Positions 37,001 through 46,078 of a stretch of DNA of 64,000 nucleotides are shown here, one piece after another (position 1 is the first letter of the stretch; every line of letters starts with the position of its first letter). Source of the DNA: CAKSQF01 sp963628435. Its GTDB lineage: Bacteria; Bacillota; Clostridia; Oscillospirales; CAG-272. The position numbers and the translations under genes were made by a program. Below the pieces are notes generated by a model. The model made no database searches. It was not told the origin of the DNA and worked only from the letters and a program-made list of their open reading frames with translations. The stretch lies in the NCBI GenBank assembly GCA_963628435.1, contig CAVGEY010000004.1, positions 1 to 64,000 of the forward strand, in the 5' to 3' direction.

Positions 37001-38841
37001 GACCATTCTCCGACACGGCCACCGATTCCTTCAAGCTGGTAGATTTCCATGCACTTCATCTGCCAGTCATCGTTTCCTCTGAGTAAGAACTGTGCCCCGG
37101 TAAACTTGTCTACATCCTTAATCGAAACAACGAACGAGAGCGTTCCGCTCATCTTCGCGCCTATTCGATATGAAAATCCCGAGCTGACACCCGGCCAGTA
37201 GCCGTAGTATGTTGTCACCGCCTCCGACACATCGATAATATCGCTTGTAAGCTCTTTACCGCTGAGATCGGTATAGTTCAGTGTGAGTGTAAGCTCTCCC
37301 GTAGTTCCCGCAAGCTCAGAATCATCTGTATACAGAATCACGAGATAGCGTTCCGAACTTTCGCTCGGAAGCAGTTTCGCTCCGTTTTCGTATTTCTGCA
37401 GAGTGATTTCCACTCCGCTGTTTCCGGGTTTAATCGGTCTGATTGCGTTACCCGACACCGACGGCGCGCGGTAATAGCTTTCGGGGCTTCCGCTGATCGC
37501 GAATCTGAGCATCGTATCCATTACAACCAGCGCGATATCGTTCGTTTCGCTGTTATAGACCGAAACTCCGATTATGCTGAACAAATCGGCATCCGCTCCC
37601 GCCTCATCGGCAGGGACAACGGTGCGGTCCTGATTACCGTCAACCTGAACCTTATCGGTGTTCACCTTAAGTCCGATTGCCTGTTCTGCCGCAAGCGTAC
37701 CGTAAATTATACGAATCGAGTCAACCGTCTGTGCGTCCGGGAGAGTTGCGGCAACCGCAAGAATTTCTCCGTCCTGCGCCAGTCCGGACACCATTTCGTT
37801 TATCGATACTCCGTTTTCGATTGCAAGTGCGATTACGGTTGTCATAAGCGGCAGGCTCGCCTCGCGAGTCGCTCCGTAAATATCTTTATAGCGTATTATA
37901 AGTGCGGCGCTCTCATCGAAATCGGATGTGAACAGCTGTTTCTTGGTATTATTGCCCATCGTGCCTATTCCGGCTCCGTATGTATCGGCAATATCTATTC
38001 TGATATATCTGTCGCTGTAATTTGTGGAATAATCCTCGTCCTTCTGAACAAGTCTGCCGTCATGCTTATTGTCCGACATTATCCTGAAAACGCGGTCGGC
38101 GTCCCAGTTGAATGTCCTTGCTCCTTCCATTGCGGCAATCAGCTTGCCCGAAAATGCGACAAAACGTTTCCCCGAAACATATCCGTACATCCCGACGCCG
38201 TAGATCTCGCTGACCTTATACACGCGAAGTCCCTGACAGCTCCAGCTTCCGTTCATGCTGTAGGTTTCCGAATCTTCTTTCTTATCGCACATCAGTATTT
38301 CGATGCTCTGAATGCTCTTTACTTTTTTCAGCGGTGTGAAAAAGAAGGTGTCGGTAGAGTATGCCTGAAATGCCTCATTATCTTCGGCCATAGACGCGCC
38401 GAGCTGCGAATAAATCGATTTTCTTTTGCTCGCGATACTGCCTATGGTGGTGGCGGAAACCGATGTTTCGTTTCCGCTTGTCTTTTTATTCGCGGCAATT
38501 TCGCTTGCCCGGTCAAATGACTCTTCAAGCGCGTTTTCGCCGGGGAAAATGCGGTGACTGCGGACATAATTGTCGGTATCCACATACACTATCTTGAAAT
38601 AAAGAATTTCGTCGGCGAGTTTTCCGGTTGTGCTTACAACGCCTGTGCTGACCTGAAGCGCATAGGTGTTGTCATAAGCCGCGGCATCCGACGATGTCTC
38701 GGCGGCAGACAGCTTAAACGGAAACACCGCTCCCCCGGTCACAAGCATGGCAAGCGTCAGGAAAAACGCGGTCATACGGGCGCCCGTACGCAGACGAATG
38801 TCACGCGGCTTTATTCTGTTTTTATTGTTTTTCTCACGCAT
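34087..38841 (-). CDS. Very large secreted beta-rich protein (1584 residues)
   Basis: An exported protein with a long signal region (hydrophobic TAFFLTLAMLVTGGAVFPF, likely cut after LSAA). The rest is beta-strand rich, with about six or seven loosely repeated modules pairing a strand such as YFKIVYVDTDNYVR, LTLNYTDLSGK or ALVEYYDSNGV with later segments such as W.MKCMEIYQLEG and WNIDCMYVTYG. The spacing recalls PLAT/lipoxygenase-like beta-sandwiches, but this is pattern-level inference. No LPXTG, membrane anchor or catalytic motif was seen. ATG at 38841 is seven bases after GGAGG; another ATG lies one codon upstream. Last gene of the secretion array, so perhaps its surface adhesin or substrate. 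Confidence 0.78.
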   Translation of the reverse strand: MREKNNKNRIKPRDIRLRTGARMTAFFLTLAMLVTGGAVFPFKLSAAETSSDAAAYDNTYALQVSTGVVSTTGKLADEILYFKIVYVDTDNYVRSHRIFPGENALEESFDRASEIAANKKTSGNETSVSATTIGSIASKRKSIYSQLGASMAEDNEAFQAYSTDTFFFTPLKKVKSIQSIEILMCDKKEDSETYSMNGSWSCQGLRVYKVSEIYGVGMYGYVSGKRFVAFSGKLIAAMEGARTFNWDADRVFRIMSDNKHDGRLVQKDEDYSTNYSDRYIRIDIADTYGAGIGTMGNNTKKQLFTSDFDESAALIIRYKDIYGATREASLPLMTTVIALAIENGVSINEMVSGLAQDGEILAVAATLPDAQTVDSIRIIYGTLAAEQAIGLKVNTDKVQVDGNQDRTVVPADEAGADADLFSIIGVSVYNSETNDIALVVMDTMLRFAISGSPESYYRAPSVSGNAIRPIKPGNSGVEITLQKYENGAKLLPSESSERYLVILYTDDSELAGTTGELTLTLNYTDLSGKELTSDIIDVSEAVTTYYGYWPGVSSGFSYRIGAKMSGTLSFVVSIKDVDKFTGAQFLLRGNDDWQMKCMEIYQLEGIGGRVGEWSNLTDGTEKTDRSYTRSYQGKKLLGLNEKMLVEGGQTPVNTTFKSDSTAVIETDTGDWSEYRYSMSYETAQTLAKFAKSRCNYTVAVEIGDDQVTSESDGDCGSKNQFFFQLVFEDGKSAYVLVNQQLAADGFRTGYTETFTISTNRDMGELTAVKILPEDSSESSDIFDKLNIKSICVKKQTNEAVSRQWIINNVGWIDINYQDEAVSSSSDGYSGRTEAEVVNTYQVETSTYAVNLEFAITTGAYNTAKDTGETESQFVGQVYALVEYYDSNGVLKTSTYNIVEAMYDYAGQEKKVGTAGTVGQNAWPGGTESDPSFMFRAGKTDRFMLAIEDINQLVRVTLEVRSRVQTTWNIDCMYVTYGRNNGKRIINIDNEYQWVYDDSEKIEQLCYSTSSGSKAYTVALPVNQVQSVSIEFSNNQVKWSESVNNIVTSVTSRQPRSVDDSLNIYIYTTEPSGENALSNVSMTAGVQYSRVYGGISRTESDLKRGESNGRVMFYTNGVSVSCINTLSKLNALAYFNDEYSTGQVLLDYAVIQQVRSGVIIDTFYVDFAGGDAAADSKGISSSPTDSASKKSSFEQTVTISFGEGTSNIKLTPETDDVAISILYTTTNDLSEKVYESSTIFLTDQNITQIGAGKVVTLTFGESYIKEITGIRIRGTGASTRSGVEVTAAVIDSYEISASGGNKSQTGSFSFANGVKLTKGQSNRIMSRTDTASESGTVTELTIGFSLPQSASICKSAGMTLSYRNVDGVIKQLTLYNVCDYASGEVSCFTPGSVFTVTILISGVDEIRWISLSPTDEAENEMKLPIDEIKVSLVQNGTEKSYTAVLDDYTGKGVISLFNSVKVSLGATTTRPSTGTEETIDVGSGETKRLLVESGQTVAILPAVTGSSEGYSYRVEKFKDNFTSNAPETVTVDEGKLKFCAVNEYTTGSGSEAYYRLTVYSSEVDTAVAVIEFVVEPKYASSAQGE

Positions 38842-38883
38842 CATGCATCCTCCGCCTGCAATCGCAAGCATTACATCGGGCTG

Positions 38884-39183
38884 TTATTTTATGGTTAAAA
38901 GTCCGACAAAACCGGTCATTTCGAAAACTTCCATTACCATTTTCCGAACATTTGTCAGCGTAAGGCTTCCGCCTTTTTTGGTCATAGCCATATAAAGCAG
39001 TTTGATTATTCTGAGTCCCGCGCTTGACACATATTCCACACCGCCCATATTCAGCACAACGCTGCCGAATCTTTCGGCGGTCTGATTGAAAATTTTTTCA
39101 ACCTCGGGAGAGGTAACCGAATCGAGTCTTCCCTCGAGCACAAGCTCGCCCTCTTCTCCGCGGTTTATGAGTTTAACCTTCAT
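38884..39183 (-). CDS. STAS-domain protein (anti-sigma factor antagonist-like)
   Basis: A 99-residue single STAS domain like SpoIIAA/RsbV, with the phospho-acceptor region VSSAGLRII (Ser at about 53-54). Such proteins bind anti-sigma kinases or act as phosphorylation switches. No kinase or phosphatase partner is encoded nearby. Its place between the VirB4 gene and the giant secreted-protein gene is unexpected and suggests regulation of the array, possibly through the ECF sigma factor, although ECF factors are not usually controlled by STAS proteins. Confidence 0.88.
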   Translation of the reverse strand: MKVKLINRGEEGELVLEGRLDSVTSPEVEKIFNQTAERFGSVVLNMGGVEYVSSAGLRIIKLLYMAMTKKGGSLTLTNVRKMVMEVFEMTGFVGLLTIK

Positions 39184-39249
39184 TGTTTGTGACCATTCCT
39201 TTTTCTGTTTTGAAAAGCTCTATGCAAACCGGTTTGAATATGACGGAAA

Positions 39250-42200
39250 TCAATATCCTTTATTGCCGTGGCTGCGTTTTCTGCGGTTATAACGGACAAG
39301 ATCGTCAAGTGTGACATCCACGACCTTCTCGTCGAATGTTTCCATTGTTTCAATCGGAGTCGGCAAATCGATTTCACCTGCCGCCGACTGGAGGAAGGAC
39401 ATAATGCTCATGCCGTCATCCGAATCGGTCGTTTCGGCATTCTCGCCGCTATCGTCATCTCCGACATCTTCTTCTTTTTCATCGGAAGTAATGCCGTCGG
39501 GCGATTCTGCACCGTTATCGGTCGGAGCATTCTCGGTTTTATCGTCGCCGGTTATTTCTTCGCCGTCTTTCCGAGAGTCGTCTGCGGATATTTCGTCTGT
39601 ATTTTCAACACCCGACGCGGATTTTTCCGGAGCAATCGGCACTTCGACCGCTTTCATGTCCCTGATACGTTCGTCAACGGCATCCTCGACATTGCGTCTG
39701 ATCTCACGAACAAGCGCATCATAGCTGAATTTGCTCAAAAGCTCGGTAAGAGCCTCATTTGCCGAATTATCGGCCTGTCTTCCGGTCGGCCGGATTTCAT
39801 CGCGGGCAGCCGACGGTGATTTTTCTTCGGCTTTTGTCGTTTCGACGGTCGGAATTTCTTCGGTTTCCTCAAAGAAGCAGACGTCAGAATCGGTCTTCTT
39901 ATTTTGCTCTTCCTCGTTGTATTTTTCTTCGCTTATCTCAACGAAGGATACAGACGAGCCGGACTGCGTGAATTTGACCTCGTCACGCTCGTCACCGCCG
40001 TCGGACTGTTTTCTGTTTTCGAGATTTTTTTCGCGGCTGTCGCCGACTATGCTTTCCCAAGTCGCGGCGCCGTCTTCGCCCGAAAAATATCTGCTTCTGA
40101 AATTCTTTTCCCTGAACATCGCCGCAACATCGGTCGGAACTTCCACCCTGAATGTCGTGCGGCTCATCGGGCTCATTACGGTAAATGCCTGTCCGCGCGG
40201 CGCGGTCGTTATCTGTTCCTGCTCGACCTCGTTTATTCCGCCCGCCTTTTCGTAAAGCTTACAGAGATCCTGTATGTCGTTCGGCGCAAGCGCGAAAATA
40301 AAGCTGTACTGGCAGGCGTTTATGATCGCGGTTGATTTTCTCGAAATTTCCTCGCTTCCGACGAAGTCTTTTATGTTCTGAGTGATGACAATCTGCATAC
40401 CGTTGTATTTACGGATACGTTTTGCAAGCTGGAACATAAAATCGAGCGCGACCGGGAATTTGGTATCGATAAAGACGTGAGCCTCATCTATAACGACCAC
40501 TATCTTGCGTTCAAGACCGTATTTTTTATTGTAGTCGCGATTTTTGATAATCTCGTTATCAATATATTTCAGTACGAGCAGCATCTGCGCATTTGCGATT
40601 GTGCTGTTTCTGTTTGAAATAAGACTCTGAAAATTGAATACCGTGAAGTTTTCATCGGTTGTAATGGTGGACGGGCCGTTCCAAATATTGGCATTGCGTC
40701 CGCCTGTTGAGAATTTCGCAACATAGTTCATCAATGTGCGGAGTATTGTGCGTATATATTCGTTATCGGTACGCTGAAATTCGGAGAGCACAGTATCATA
40801 CAGATCATCGAAAACGGGATAATCTTCGGGGCGAAGTCTGCTGAGATCGGTTTCTCCGGTTATGCCGCGATTTGTATACATCCTGTCTATAAGGCTGTTG
40901 AGATACTCAAGCGCATCCTTATCGCAGTCGGGCAGTATCTGTCTGAAGAACTCTTCCAAAAACTGCAGATGTGTCGCGTAGCTTCCCGACACGGTTGAGC
41001 CGCCCGTTTCATCGTCGTCAAGTGCGGTAATAATCTGGAAGGGATTGAGTCGTCCGTATTGCGCATTGCCGACGTTAATGAATTTTCCGTGGAGATTTTC
41101 GGCAAGTTCGGTATACTCGTTTTCGGGGTCGAGAATGAAGATCTTGCAGTCCTCCGCCGCGAGATTGGTAAGCAGGCTCTTTGTGGCAAACGATTTACCC
41201 GAACCCGATTTACCGACGATAACCATATTCGAGTTGACTCTCTCGCTGTCGCGTTTGAAGAAATCGATAAACACCGGAACGCCCTGACTGCTTCCGAACT
41301 TTATGCCGCCGACATCGGATACGTGGGCGAAAACCCACGGGAAGCATGCCGCGAGCGAATTGCTCGGTATTCCTCTGCTCTGGCGGAGCATGGGATCGTA
41401 ACCGCTGATCTGCGAGCCGATATAGGCCTGCATCTGATCGAATTCCATATTGTTAAGGCGGAATCCGTTTTCCTGATAACAGCGGCGCACCGTCTTTTTC
41501 ATATTGGCATACGAGCTTCGGTCGGATTTCGGAGGCTGCTCGGCCGACTTATTTGCACGCGTTGCGGCAATATCGTATACCGACACATAGATGTTTACAT
41601 CGAACAGCGATTCGTTATCCTGCTGAAGAGTGGAGAGAAGTTCGCCGAGAGTATCGATATGGCTTTGCAGTTCTATACGCTTCGAATCGACGCCTGTCGC
41701 CGCATACTGTCCGCGCAGTTCCTGAAGCGAGCGGTCTATGCCGCGCAGAGCCTTGCCGCGTTCCATCGGACGACATTTTACCACTACTTTTGTTCCCGGC
41801 ATCGACATAACGGTTGCGAGCCACGCATCGCCGACGACAGTCGGATATGTTACGACACGCATATTGTGTGTGATTATATGGTTGACCTCAATCGTACGCG
41901 CCTTAATGTCAATCGACTGCGGCGTTGCCCAGCTGACATAGTCGGCAGGATCGACATCGTCGATTTCATGCTCATCGAAATCAAGTTCGTTTGTATATCT
42001 TAGAAATACCGCAAGTTCTTTGTCGCCGAGTCTTTTCGGAGACATTTCCGCGGCAAACAGCGTATTAACCGCCGTATCGATCATGTTGCGGAGCTGATTT
42101 TTATCGCTTTCGAAGAAAACAAGATAATAGAACGGCTCGATTACCTTATTGTCGCTGCAGAGCTTCTGAACATCGTTTATACGGTCATAAAGTATCTCGA

Positions 42201-42912
42201 TACGCGATTTGTATTCGTCCTCGGTAAGCATTCCGTTTTCATAAGATGCCTTCAGGTTATCGAGTCTGTCGTATTCGAGCTGCAGATATTCGTCATAGAT
42301 AATCGGACGCTCGATTTTTACGATATTCGCACAGTAGTCGGCATTGACCGAACGGAGAACACGTCCGAGTCCGCCCTCTATCGCGTTGTTTCTGCGGAGC
42401 TGTCCGAAGAAGCGGAATTCAACGGGCGGAATTTCCAGAACCGCGCCGTAATATTTTCCGTCGTATTCGATAAAGCCGTCTTTTATTCCGGTAAATGCCG
42501 TAATGCGGCTTGCGGGCGCAGATTTTGACGAATCGTTCTTCTTTTCGGATTTTTCCGATTTGACGCTTTCCGATTTATTTTCGGCATCGGCGGCGTTTTC
42601 GATATTCTCCGAATTTTCGGCATTTTCGGCTTGCCTGCCGACAGTCTTCTTATCGGACACGAATTTGCGCGTATATCCGAAATGACGCACGATATGGAGC
42701 AGATAGGTGTAATTCGCAACCGTATCCGTTCTGACTACAAGCCCAACCGTCAGAAGTCCGACCGCCAAAGCTATATACAGCTTTCCGGGCAGAGTTGACA
42801 GCAAGGCAAGCACAACCATTGACGCTCCGACGGCGCCGACAAGAATATCGGGCAGAGTGACACCCTTGAACAGCTCTATATCAACTTTTGTTTTACCCGG
42901 TATCAGTCTCAT
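39250..42912 (-). CDS. VirB4/TraC-type T4SS ATPase with PrgI domain and acidic tail
   Basis: A 1220-residue protein. Residues 1-90 contain two membrane helices of PrgI type, often fused to VirB4 in Gram-positive systems. The VirB4 domain follows, with Walker A GKSGSGKS (Lys573) and Walker B VVVIDEAH (Asp809, Glu810). After about residue 920 comes a 300-residue acidic, low-complexity tail with a few helical stretches, ending in the basic RRKRSHGNKGY. VirB4 powers assembly and transport in type IV secretion. The tail is unusual and may bind partners. Confidence 0.94.
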   Translation of the reverse strand: MRLIPGKTKVDIELFKGVTLPDILVGAVGASMVVLALLSTLPGKLYIALAVGLLTVGLVVRTDTVANYTYLLHIVRHFGYTRKFVSDKKTVGRQAENAENSENIENAADAENKSESVKSEKSEKKNDSSKSAPASRITAFTGIKDGFIEYDGKYYGAVLEIPPVEFRFFGQLRRNNAIEGGLGRVLRSVNADYCANIVKIERPIIYDEYLQLEYDRLDNLKASYENGMLTEDEYKSRIEILYDRINDVQKLCSDNKVIEPFYYLVFFESDKNQLRNMIDTAVNTLFAAEMSPKRLGDKELAVFLRYTNELDFDEHEIDDVDPADYVSWATPQSIDIKARTIEVNHIITHNMRVVTYPTVVGDAWLATVMSMPGTKVVVKCRPMERGKALRGIDRSLQELRGQYAATGVDSKRIELQSHIDTLGELLSTLQQDNESLFDVNIYVSVYDIAATRANKSAEQPPKSDRSSYANMKKTVRRCYQENGFRLNNMEFDQMQAYIGSQISGYDPMLRQSRGIPSNSLAACFPWVFAHVSDVGGIKFGSSQGVPVFIDFFKRDSERVNSNMVIVGKSGSGKSFATKSLLTNLAAEDCKIFILDPENEYTELAENLHGKFINVGNAQYGRLNPFQIITALDDDETGGSTVSGSYATHLQFLEEFFRQILPDCDKDALEYLNSLIDRMYTNRGITGETDLSRLRPEDYPVFDDLYDTVLSEFQRTDNEYIRTILRTLMNYVAKFSTGGRNANIWNGPSTITTDENFTVFNFQSLISNRNSTIANAQMLLVLKYIDNEIIKNRDYNKKYGLERKIVVVIDEAHVFIDTKFPVALDFMFQLAKRIRKYNGMQIVITQNIKDFVGSEEISRKSTAIINACQYSFIFALAPNDIQDLCKLYEKAGGINEVEQEQITTAPRGQAFTVMSPMSRTTFRVEVPTDVAAMFREKNFRSRYFSGEDGAATWESIVGDSREKNLENRKQSDGGDERDEVKFTQSGSSVSFVEISEEKYNEEEQNKKTDSDVCFFEETEEIPTVETTKAEEKSPSAARDEIRPTGRQADNSANEALTELLSKFSYDALVREIRRNVEDAVDERIRDMKAVEVPIAPEKSASGVENTDEISADDSRKDGEEITGDDKTENAPTDNGAESPDGITSDEKEEDVGDDDSGENAETTDSDDGMSIMSFLQSAAGEIDLPTPIETMETFDEKVVDVTLDDLVRYNRRKRSHGNKGY

Positions 42913-42970
42913 GTCGGGAGTTCACCGCCTTTTCTTTCAGTCTGTTTAATCATCCGCATATATCGCGAAA

Positions 42971-45079
42971 TCACTGTCCTTGATTGTTTTGATTGTTTTG
43001 GCTCATCCGCGACAACGGATCCATTCCCGGAGCGACACGAACTATTCTTCTTTCGGGGCGCTGCGGAGGTATCTGTCTGTTCTGAGCGGGAGGAATGTTA
43101 TTATTGTTATTATCGTTGTTATTGTTGATGTTATTGTTGTTTTCGACAGGAACATTCTGCCCGTTGTTATCGGCGGGAGCCTCTGCTCTGACCGGATTTT
43201 CGGCAGGCGCATTCTGCCCGTTGTTATCGGCGGGAGCCTCTGCTCTGACCGGATTTTCGACAGGCGCATTCTGCCCGTTGTTATCGGCGGGAGCATCTGC
43301 TCTGACCGGATCTTCGACAGGCGCATTCTGCCCGTTATTTTCGGCGGGCGGATTGTTCGCGCGGCCTCTTCCGGCAGGAGCAGCCGCCTTAACCGCGTCT
43401 TTCTTTGCCGCTGTCGGTCCTTTGTCTTTTGTTCCGCCCGATATTTTTCCGTTTCCTTTGCCGCCGTTTTTACCGCCGTCCGACGAGCCGCCCGACTGAC
43501 CGCCGGACTGCCGTCCGCTCGGACCTAACAGACTGCGCAGACCGCCGTCGTTTCTTCTCATATTTCCCGTATCGCCGTAACCTGTGATGCGGTTGCGGAT
43601 ATGACCGAGTGTACCGCGAACGGTATCGCCCATTGCGCTGGCGCTGATTGCCTGAAATCCCGCATTATCCGCAAGGATACCCGTAATAACGCCGCTTGCG
43701 CGCTTTGCGGTTGCCATACCGCCGAGAATGAGAACAACTTTCGCAACCAAATTGAGTATACTGCTGTCAAACAGCACAAGATCACTGCTGAGAACAATCG
43801 GAATAAAAATCAGCAGCACGCGCATGGCGACAAGCGTTCCGAACACGCCGAAGCACTGTACGATGAACGCGGTCATCCACTGTTTGAATTTTCCGCCTTC
43901 ATCGAGAGGCATTACGCCGATAAACGGCGGCGCGATCAGATAAAGGAAAATCATATTGAATATGCGCGCGACGCAGTCGAATATGATTACGGCAAGATCC
44001 CATATCAGCTTGAATGCAACAAGATAAAGCATGATAAAATCAATGCTGCTCACATCGAAGTCGCTTGAAATCTGCGAGTAATCGTAAATGCTCTTTTCGC
44101 CCATATAATAAGCACCGCGCAGCGAGTCGTCAATCGCCGGATTCTGGTTATAAACCGGATTCTTCGCGGCATGCATTGTACACATGAGGAATATCATACG
44201 GTCAAGCGGAACATTGCTGCCGTATCCCGTATACTGTCTTGTATAGGATTTCAGCGGTCCGAACGATGAATCGGTTTTCAGAAGATTCATACATTTGAGA
44301 ATGGCATCGGATACCGATTTATGATAAATATCAAAGCTCAGATCTTTCGAAAGATCGGCGGCATTGACGATAGACTGAAGTGCCGACTGCCATGATTCGC
44401 CGCTGTCTTCGGTGATATAATAAAAATCGAAAACTCCCTGCTGTTCGAGATACTGCAGGTCGGCGCGTATATCGTTATAACAGCTGTTGAGATTATATCG
44501 GCTGTTATATGACGGAGTCAGCGAATAGTTCGCAATCGTATCGAGCACGCGCGCCATGGCGGCATACTGCTCATCGGTATACTCTATCGTATCTTCCTGT
44601 CCGAGATTTTCGGCATTGTTGAAAATATAGTTTATCTGAGTAAACAGCTTATTCGACAGCGAAAGCACGGCGTTGAAAATAAAAGTCATACTGACGATTA
44701 TTATTATTCCCTTAAACATTCCGGTCAGAATGTCGCCGAGCGACTGTCTCATTTTATCACCGGAATCGGCCGCTTTTTTCGCAACGGCTATAATTGCGAA
44801 AACAAAGCAGAGCAGAATACCGATAGCCGCCATTGCCCAGTATATGTTTTCGACAACGCTGTTGCCGAAGAACACATCAATCAGCGACTGTGTCTTCCCT
44901 TCATAGCGGACCTTGCCGATACCGCTTATCACCGAGAAGCACTGATTCATTACGCCGATAATCCACGAAAGTCCGGCGCCGATCATATAGCAGATACGGT
45001 AGAAGACTCCGGTAATACCGCTTGTAAACCATTCGCCTACGCTGCTAAGTTTATCTCCGATTGTATCTAACAAACTCAT
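42971..45079 (-). CDS. VirB6/TrbL-like channel protein with repetitive tail
   Basis: A 702-residue polytopic membrane protein. Several hydrophobic segments occur between residues 10 and 155 and again between 340 and 480, separated by a soluble extracellular-type region. The pattern is that of VirB6/TrbL channel subunits in Gram-positive T4SSs. Residues after about 510 form a Gly/Ser/Lys-rich then Asn/Pro/Ala-rich disordered tail with 19-residue repeats and an Asn-rich run before a basic C-terminus. Lies between the VirB4 gene and the Ig-like gene. Confidence 0.85.
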   Translation of the reverse strand: MSLLDTIGDKLSSVGEWFTSGITGVFYRICYMIGAGLSWIIGVMNQCFSVISGIGKVRYEGKTQSLIDVFFGNSVVENIYWAMAAIGILLCFVFAIIAVAKKAADSGDKMRQSLGDILTGMFKGIIIIVSMTFIFNAVLSLSNKLFTQINYIFNNAENLGQEDTIEYTDEQYAAMARVLDTIANYSLTPSYNSRYNLNSCYNDIRADLQYLEQQGVFDFYYITEDSGESWQSALQSIVNAADLSKDLSFDIYHKSVSDAILKCMNLLKTDSSFGPLKSYTRQYTGYGSNVPLDRMIFLMCTMHAAKNPVYNQNPAIDDSLRGAYYMGEKSIYDYSQISSDFDVSSIDFIMLYLVAFKLIWDLAVIIFDCVARIFNMIFLYLIAPPFIGVMPLDEGGKFKQWMTAFIVQCFGVFGTLVAMRVLLIFIPIVLSSDLVLFDSSILNLVAKVVLILGGMATAKRASGVITGILADNAGFQAISASAMGDTVRGTLGHIRNRITGYGDTGNMRRNDGGLRSLLGPSGRQSGGQSGGSSDGGKNGGKGNGKISGGTKDKGPTAAKKDAVKAAAPAGRGRANNPPAENNGQNAPVEDPVRADAPADNNGQNAPVENPVRAEAPADNNGQNAPAENPVRAEAPADNNGQNVPVENNNNINNNNDNNNNNIPPAQNRQIPPQRPERRIVRVAPGMDPLSRMSQNNQNNQGQ
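43144..43345 (-). repeat. 57-bp tandem repeat in the VirB6-like gene
   Basis: Three full units begin at 43144, 43201 and 43258, and a partial fourth at 43315. Each encodes 19 residues (PVRAEAPADNNGQNAPVEN with small changes). The frame is kept, so copy number can vary without breaking the gene. Just beyond, near 43095-43140, lies an Asn-codon-rich tract. Confidence 0.95.
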
Positions 45080-45129
45080 AATTTTTAATCCTCTGTAAGA
45101 AGGTCAACGGGTGTTCATTGATACAAAAA

Positions 45130-46071
45130 TCAGCGAACCCTCAATTTCTTTCTCGATACCGCGACATATATGACAACCGCGGCGGCTACGGCAACGGCAA
45201 GAGCAATAAAGAACCAGCTGTTGACATCGAAATAAATAAGAATCGTGAACGAGTAATGCGTTATGTTTCCCGCGCTGTCCATAAGAACAATCTGATATTC
45301 GCCGCTTTCGGTAAGTTCTTTCGAGTAACCTATCTTTTTTCCGTCAAGGGTGATTGTCATGCTTGCGCCCTCTTCGATATCCGCTATCGATACAGGTCCT
45401 CTTGCCTGATTTTTCGAATCGAGTTCGGCAAGCGCAAGTGTAGGCGCGGTCGTATCGACGGTAACGTCGAGTTTATAATTCAGCTTGTTTCGTGTGCATG
45501 AATATTTGATAACATAACGGCCTTCGTTAACCATGCTGACATAGCCGCTTTCGTACGAAATCTCCTCGCCGTCAAGCGTGGCTTCGGTTATCCTGAAGCC
45601 CGTCGGCATACTGTATCCGGTCAGTTTACACGTGATGCTTCCGACAATCGTAAATTCGATTGTCTGATATTTCTGTCCGCCTACCGTAACTTCAACCGTA
45701 TAGCTGCCGGAATCCGAAATATGCGCCAGATCGGGATTTTCAACCGCATTTCCGTTGCGGTAAATCGTTATGTCCACTCCCTCGTCGGCGGAAATGCCGA
45801 CCGCATTTTGGACTATCATTTTATCGGCAACCGAACTATACAGCAGAGTAGTCCCGGTGACATTATAAACATATACCGATTTTTCCCTGTCGTAATAAAC
45901 TCCGTCCGAGATTGTCACGCGGCTGCCGTCGCTTTCGGATGAGCCGCTTATCGGTTCACCCGTTTCGGGATCGAGTTCACCGCTGTATCCGAAATCGGCA
46001 TGAACCGGAACGGCAAGCGTTCCTATCAGCAAAACCGCGGCAAGCGTCTGAATGAAAAAAGTTTTTTTCAT
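45130..46071 (-). CDS. Secreted Ig-like protein with C-terminal membrane anchor
   Basis: A 313-residue protein with a signal peptide (MKKTFFIQTLAAVLLIG..PVHA), three or four Ig-like/bacterial beta-sandwich segments (for example DSGSYTVEVTVGG, EGRYVIKYSC, SGEYQIVLMDSAGN), a C-terminal membrane helix and a short basic KKLRVR tail. It should stand on the outer face of the membrane. The ATG at 46071, eight bases after the VirD4 stop, is preferred to an upstream start because it gives a clean signal peptide. A surface structural part of the secretion system is likely, but unproven. Confidence 0.8.
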   Translation of the reverse strand: MKKTFFIQTLAAVLLIGTLAVPVHADFGYSGELDPETGEPISGSSESDGSRVTISDGVYYDREKSVYVYNVTGTTLLYSSVADKMIVQNAVGISADEGVDITIYRNGNAVENPDLAHISDSGSYTVEVTVGGQKYQTIEFTIVGSITCKLTGYSMPTGFRITEATLDGEEISYESGYVSMVNEGRYVIKYSCTRNKLNYKLDVTVDTTAPTLALAELDSKNQARGPVSIADIEEGASMTITLDGKKIGYSKELTESGEYQIVLMDSAGNITHYSFTILIYFDVNSWFFIALAVAVAAAVVIYVAVSRKKLRVR

Positions 46072-46078
46072 CTTACAG

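Noticed and set aside
43144..43345. Regular 57-bp repeats considered as a CRISPR array
   Set aside because: The units are contiguous with no unique spacers, and they code in frame for a protein tail.
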